This document shows positions 60,380 to 64,000 of a stretch of DNA of 64,000 bases, piece by piece. The translations under genes and the position numbers were made by a program. Source of the stretch: Actinomarinicola tropica (GTDB lineage: Bacteria; Actinomycetota; Acidimicrobiia; Acidimicrobiales; SKKL01); assembly GCF_009650215.1 (NCBI RefSeq), contig NZ_CP045851.1, positions 2,197,001 through 2,261,000 on the forward strand, read 5' to 3'. Under the pieces are notes generated by a model. It was not told the origin of the DNA, ran no database searches, and saw only the letters and a program-made list of their open reading frames with translations. Numbering within the stretch: position 1 is the first letter of the stretch; every line of letters starts with the position of its first letter.

Positions 60380-62095
60380 ATGGGCCCTGGAACCTTCGAC
60401 CGCTCCGCCACCCTGGAGCGACTGGCTGCGCTGGCTCGCGAGGAGCAGGCGCTCGACGTCGTGGTGATCGGCGGGGGGATCACCGGCGCCGGCGTCGCGC
60501 TCGACGCCGCGTCACGTGGGTTGCGCACCCTCCTCGTCGAGCGTGACGACCTCGCCTCCGGCACCTCGTCGCGCTCCTCGAAGCTGGTGCACGGCGGGCT
60601 CCGCTACCTGCAGCAGGGCGACGTGCGCCTCGTCTACGAGGCGCTCGCCGAGCGCCAGCGCCTGCGCCGCAACGCCCCGCACCTCGTCAAGGTGCTCCCG
60701 TTCCTGCTCCCGATCTTCACCCGCGACGGCCTGTTCAACCGCAAGCTCGCCTGGGCGCTCGGCAAGGCGATGTGGATGTACGACCTCACGGGCGGGGCGC
60801 GCATCGGCAAGCTGCACCAGCGGCTCGACGTCGACGAGGCGCTCGGCTACATGCCCACGCTCCCCGCCGACCGCCTCGCCGGCGCCTACCTCTACTACGA
60901 CGCCACCACCGACGACGCCCGCCTCACGCTCACCGTGGCCCGCACCGCGGCGCTCGACCACGGCGCGCTCGTCCTCAACCGCGCCGCGGTCGTCGGCTTC
61001 CTGCGCGACGGCGAGCGGATCGCCGGCGTCCGGATCGACGTCGACGGCCTCGACGCGCCGCTCGAGGTCCGCGCCGGCCAGGTGGTGAGCGCGGCCGGCG
61101 TGTGGTCCGACCGCGTGCGCGGCCTCGACCGGGCCGAGGATCCGGACACGATCCGGCCGGCGAAGGGCGTGCACATCACGGTCCCGTGGGACAAGGTCCG
61201 CAACGAGATCGCCGCCGTCGTCCCCGTCCCGAAGGACCGCCGCTCGGTGTTCGTCGTCCCGTGGGGCGACCAGACCTACATCGGCACCACCGACACCGAC
61301 CACGAGGGCCCGCTCGACGACCCCCGCTGCACCGAGGAGGACGTCGACTACCTCCTGCGGGCGATCAACGGTTCGGTCCGTGAGCCGCTGACCCGCGACG
61401 ACATCACCGGCACGTGGGCCGGCCTGCGCCCTCTGGTGAAGACGGCGGCCAGCGGGCGCACGGCGGACCTGTCCCGCCGCCACCGGGTCACCGTCGACGA
61501 CGACGGGCTCGTCACGATCAACGGCGGGAAGCTGACCACCTACCGTGAGATGGCCGAGGACACCGTGGACGCCGTCGTCGAGCGGCTCGAGCCCGAGGTG
61601 CGCGGTCGGGTGCACCGCCGCAGCCGCACCCGCCGGCTCCCGCTCCGGGGCGCGGTCGGCTATGAGGCGCTGCACCGGGGCGGTGCGTCGTCTGCCGGGC
61701 GGTCAGGGCTCCACGACGACGCCGTCGCGCACCTCGCCGACCGCTACGGCGGGGAGGCCCGCATCCTCGTCGCCATGGTGGAGTCCGACCGGGCCCTGGG
61801 CGAGCGGCTCGTCGCCGACCACCCCTTCCTGCGGGTGGAGGTGCTGTACGCGGTCCGCTACGAGATGGCCCTGTCGGTCGACGACGTGCTGACCCGGCGG
61901 GTGCCGCTGCGCCTCCGGGACGCCGATGCCGCGGTCGAGCTCGCCGACGAGGTCGCCGGGGTGCTCGCCGCCGAGCTGGGCTGGGACGCCTCGCGGGCGA
62001 GCGCCGACGCCGACGCCTTCCGTGCCGCCGTCCTCGAGGACCGCCGCACCGCCGGCCTCCCGGCGCCTCCGTCCACGGCATCGGTCGACCGATGA
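60380..62095 (+). CDS. glpD: Aerobic glycerol-3-phosphate dehydrogenase (FAD)
   Basis: 571 residues. Membrane-associated flavoenzyme oxidising glycerol 3-phosphate to dihydroxyacetone phosphate, passing electrons to quinone. Dinucleotide fold VVVIGGGITGAGVALDAASRG at 27-47, TSSRSSKLVHGGLRYLQQGD, FVVPWGDQTYIGTTDTDHEG, and the GlpD C-terminal helical domain after about 400. ATG at 60380. Works with GlpK (41028) to use glycerol. Stop overlaps the next start (ATGA). Confidence 0.94.
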   Translation: MGPGTFDRSATLERLAALAREEQALDVVVIGGGITGAGVALDAASRGLRTLLVERDDLASGTSSRSSKLVHGGLRYLQQGDVRLVYEALAERQRLRRNAPHLVKVLPFLLPIFTRDGLFNRKLAWALGKAMWMYDLTGGARIGKLHQRLDVDEALGYMPTLPADRLAGAYLYYDATTDDARLTLTVARTAALDHGALVLNRAAVVGFLRDGERIAGVRIDVDGLDAPLEVRAGQVVSAAGVWSDRVRGLDRAEDPDTIRPAKGVHITVPWDKVRNEIAAVVPVPKDRRSVFVVPWGDQTYIGTTDTDHEGPLDDPRCTEEDVDYLLRAINGSVREPLTRDDITGTWAGLRPLVKTAASGRTADLSRRHRVTVDDDGLVTINGGKLTTYREMAEDTVDAVVERLEPEVRGRVHRRSRTRRLPLRGAVGYEALHRGGASSAGRSGLHDDAVAHLADRYGGEARILVAMVESDRALGERLVADHPFLRVEVLYAVRYEMALSVDDVLTRRVPLRLRDADAAVELADEVAGVLAAELGWDASRASADADAFRAAVLEDRRTAGLPAPPSTASVDR

Positions 62096-63627
62096 CCGAG
62101 CTGCGACGTCCCGCACCCCTCCCCCCGACCGGTCCGGGGGCGCCGACGCCTCCGATCGCCCTGCCCGACGCCGGCTCGGCACGATCCCTCGGCGCGGCCG
62201 AGGTGCCGGTGCCCGACGGGTTCGTCGAACGGCTCGGTGCCACGGGTGCCGAGGTGTCGATCGACGAGGCCGAGCGGGCCGAGGCCTCTCGTGACTGGTG
62301 GCCGCTCGGGATGATCCAGGCGCTCGACAACCGGCTCGTCGGACGGGCCGGCGTGGTCGTGCGCCCGGCGACGGTCGATCAGGTGCCCGAGCTGCTCGCC
62401 CTCTGCCACGAGGCCCGGGTCCCGGTCACGCCGGTCGCCGGTCGCAGCGGGGTCTGCGGGGCCTCGGTCCCGGTCCACGGCGGCGTGGCGCTCGACCTGA
62501 CGCTGCTCTCGGGGATCCGCTCGGTCGACGACGAGGGCTTGGTGCTCGACGCCCTCCCGGGCACGTTCGGCGACCACCTCGAGGCAGAGCTGCGGGGCTC
62601 GCACGGCCTCACCCTCGGCCACTGGCCCCAGTCCGTGGCCCTGTCCACCGTCGGTGGCTGGCTGGCGTGCCGCTCCGCGGGCCAGCTGTCGAACCGCTAC
62701 GGAAAGATCGAGGACCTCGTCGTGGGACTCGACGTCGCCCTCGCCGACGGTCGCGTGGTCCGCACCGGCGCGCCGGCCCGGAGCGCCGTCGGGCCCGACC
62801 TCACGCAGGTCTTCGTGGGATCGGAGGGCACGCTCGGCGTGATCACCGGTGCCCGGCTCGCGGTCCGCCCCGCCCCCGAGGTCGAGGCGCAGGCAGCGTA
62901 CGGGTTCGCTTCGTGGGACGAGGGGATGGACGCGTGCCGCCGGGTGCTCCGCCGGGGCGGCGATGCGGCGGTGCTGCGCCTGTACGACGAGGTCGAGTCC
63001 GACCGCAGCTACCAGACCGGCGACCTCCACGTGCTGCTCGTCCTCGACGAGGGCGACCCGGTGACCGTGCAGGCGAACATGGAGATCGTCGACCAGGAGT
63101 GCCGCGGTGCGGCGCGCCTCGACGACGCGCTGGTCGAGCGGTGGCTCGGCCACCGCAACGAGGTGGGCCAGCTCGAGAGCCTCGTCCGCAACGGCTTCGT
63201 CGTCGACACGATGGAGATCTCCGCCGGGTGGTCCGCCCTGCCGGGGATCTACCGCGCCGCGGTCGAGGCGCTGCGTGCCGTACCGGGCGTGCGGGCCGCG
63301 TCCGCGCACCAGTCGCACGCCTACGTGGACGGCGCCTGCCTGTACTTCACCTTCGCGGGACGTCCGCCGGGCGAGGGCGACGAGCGCGACCACGAGGCCA
63401 TGTACCGGGCGTGCTGGGAGGCGGGCACCCGCGCCGTGCTCGAGCACGGCGGCTCCCTCAGCCACCACCACGGCGTGGGCCTGAACCGCTCGAGGTTCGT
63501 CGACGACGCCCTGGGCTCGGGCACCGAGGTCCTGCACGCGCTGAAGGCGGCGCTCGACCCCCACGGGATCCTGAACCCGGGCAAGCTCGGGCTCCCGGAC
63601 CCGTTCGGGGAGGTCGGGTGGCCCTGA
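62092..63627 (+). CDS. FAD-linked oxidase, alkylglycerone-phosphate synthase (AGPS)-like
   Basis: 511 residues. VAO/PCMH flavoprotein: FAD_binding_4 domain (about 85-265, VTPVAGRSGVCGASVPVHGG, STVGGWLACRSAGQLSNRYGKIEDLVVGLDVAL, VGSEGTLGVIT), then a C-terminal cap with SHHHGVGLNRSRFV and DPHGILNPGKLG. The HHH loop and general length resemble AGPS, which makes the ether bond of plasmalogens from acyl-DHAP. Related D-lactate or glycolate oxidases are the alternative. ATG overlaps the glpD stop, linking it to DHAP supply. Confidence 0.82.
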   Translation: MTELRRPAPLPPTGPGAPTPPIALPDAGSARSLGAAEVPVPDGFVERLGATGAEVSIDEAERAEASRDWWPLGMIQALDNRLVGRAGVVVRPATVDQVPELLALCHEARVPVTPVAGRSGVCGASVPVHGGVALDLTLLSGIRSVDDEGLVLDALPGTFGDHLEAELRGSHGLTLGHWPQSVALSTVGGWLACRSAGQLSNRYGKIEDLVVGLDVALADGRVVRTGAPARSAVGPDLTQVFVGSEGTLGVITGARLAVRPAPEVEAQAAYGFASWDEGMDACRRVLRRGGDAAVLRLYDEVESDRSYQTGDLHVLLVLDEGDPVTVQANMEIVDQECRGAARLDDALVERWLGHRNEVGQLESLVRNGFVVDTMEISAGWSALPGIYRAAVEALRAVPGVRAASAHQSHAYVDGACLYFTFAGRPPGEGDERDHEAMYRACWEAGTRAVLEHGGSLSHHHGVGLNRSRFVDDALGSGTEVLHALKAALDPHGILNPGKLGLPDPFGEVGWP

Positions 63628-64000
63628 GCGGCACGGCACGGCAGCTCGACCGTCGCGCCCTCGGGCGGGCGATCGGCGTCGGCCTGCTGCTGGTCGGCGC
63701 GCTGGCCGCCGCCTCGTTCGTGCTCGCCGGCGACGAGGACGGGGCCGGAGGGCTCCGGGCCCTGGTGTTCGTCGCCACCGTCGTCGCGTTCGGCATCACG
63801 GGCGCGGTGGCGGGCCGTGGCTCTCCCGACGTGCTCCCCCACACGCACGGCGCGCTCGCGAGCTTCGCCACCTACGTGGCGACCCAGGCGGCGCTGCTCG
63901 TGGCGTCCGCTGCGGCGGGGCGCGACGTCGAGGCCAGCGGCTTCGGCATCGCGCTCTCCGCGCTCCTCGCCGCGCTCGCGGGCATGATCGGGTCGAGGAT
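63618..64000 (+). CDS. Integral membrane protein (cut by window end)
   Basis: Reads open from GTG 63618 to the window end (over 127 residues). The GTG overlaps the preceding gene by 10 nt. Starts VALSGTARQLDRRALG, then hydrophobic segments at about 16-33, 46-63, 80-95 and 107-125. No motif seen. Likely the third member of the glpD operon; the function is unknown. Confidence 0.65.
   Translation, partial: MALSGTARQLDRRALGRAIGVGLLLVGALAAASFVLAGDEDGAGGLRALVFVATVVAFGITGAVAGRGSPDVLPHTHGALASFATYVATQAALLVASAAAGRDVEASGFGIALSALLAALAGMIGSR

Overview
This window is a high-GC (roughly 70 percent or more), very densely coded chromosome segment of an actinobacterium (Actinomycetota). The evidence is a WhiB-type Fe-S regulator, an MtrA/MtrB/LpqB-like trio, SepF and DivIVA beside FtsZ with no FtsA, a DUF3040 protein, frequent GTG starts, and many start codons with a TANNNT -10 box only 6-8 nt upstream (leaderless-type promoters). 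I infer a deep-branching actinobacterium, possibly class Acidimicrobiia, from the gene mix alone; nothing in the sequence proves the class. No rRNA, tRNA or CRISPR array was recognised, and no gene-free stretch exceeds 300 bases.

Layout. Positions 1-1279 hold mobile-element debris: an IS110-family transposase whose middle is missing and replaced by the end of an IS3-family element. Positions 1314-3981 (minus strand) carry a chain dksA-like > lspA > rluD, then a GNAT acetyltransferase. A divergent ileS (4163-7309) follows. Positions 7326-24554 are one long minus-strand division and cell-wall cluster, read mraZ > rsmH > ftsL > ftsI > murE > mraY > murD > ftsW > murG > murC > murB > ftsQ > ftsZ > PLP-binding protein > sepF > yggT > divIVA. 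It has a promoter overlapping MraZ-like boxes and a structured leader before rsmH. murF is absent from its usual place between murE and mraY. Positions 24827-27104 (minus) carry an HNH nuclease, a MenC-like enolase-superfamily enzyme and a lipoate-ligase-family protein, followed upstream by a small conserved protein and a ROK kinase. Positions 28467-32957 (plus) hold a MoxR/DUF58/transglutaminase operon. Positions 32900-35894 (minus) hold DUF3040, DNA polymerase IV, a Nudix hydrolase and a polyprenol-phosphate-type glycosyltransferase. Positions 35934-39905 (plus) hold a small membrane protein, an inositol-monophosphatase-family enzyme and the mtrA-mtrB-lpqB-like trio.

Positions 39910-43942 cover central metabolism (phosphofructokinase, glycerol kinase), an ACT-domain protein and a TetR regulator. 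Positions 43929-53463 are a run of minus-strand genes: QueG, a GT4 glycosyltransferase, membrane and SRPBCC proteins, an SMC-like coiled-coil protein that has lost its P-loop, a bacterial eRF1-like protein, a ROK glucokinase and AlaC. Two small Cys-rich proteins lie at its head. Positions 53498-55590 form a sigma-B-type partner-switching module with a canonical RsbV but degenerate RsbW and second STAS proteins. At 55710 an exonuclease-UvrC fusion begins under a near-perfect SOS box. Positions 57450-59607 hold a monooxygenase-like protein, trpD, whiB and a half-length IspD-like gene. This last gene is divergent from a full-length ispD, which leads into glpD, an alkylglycerone-phosphate-synthase-like FAD enzyme and a membrane protein cut by the window end.

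How the genes fit together. Peptidoglycan precursor synthesis, septal synthesis and Z-ring assembly are encoded as one tightly coupled unit (mostly GTGA or ATGA stop/start overlaps). DivIVA, SepF and MtrAB connect it to growth and division control. Glycerol enters via GlpK and GlpD, and the coupled AGPS-like enzyme could use the same triose-phosphate pool. The most unusual items are the P-loop-less SMC-like protein beside an eRF1-like protein, the degenerate partner-switch kinase, the divergent IspD pair, the stem-loop leader before rsmH, and the repeated leaderless promoter architecture.
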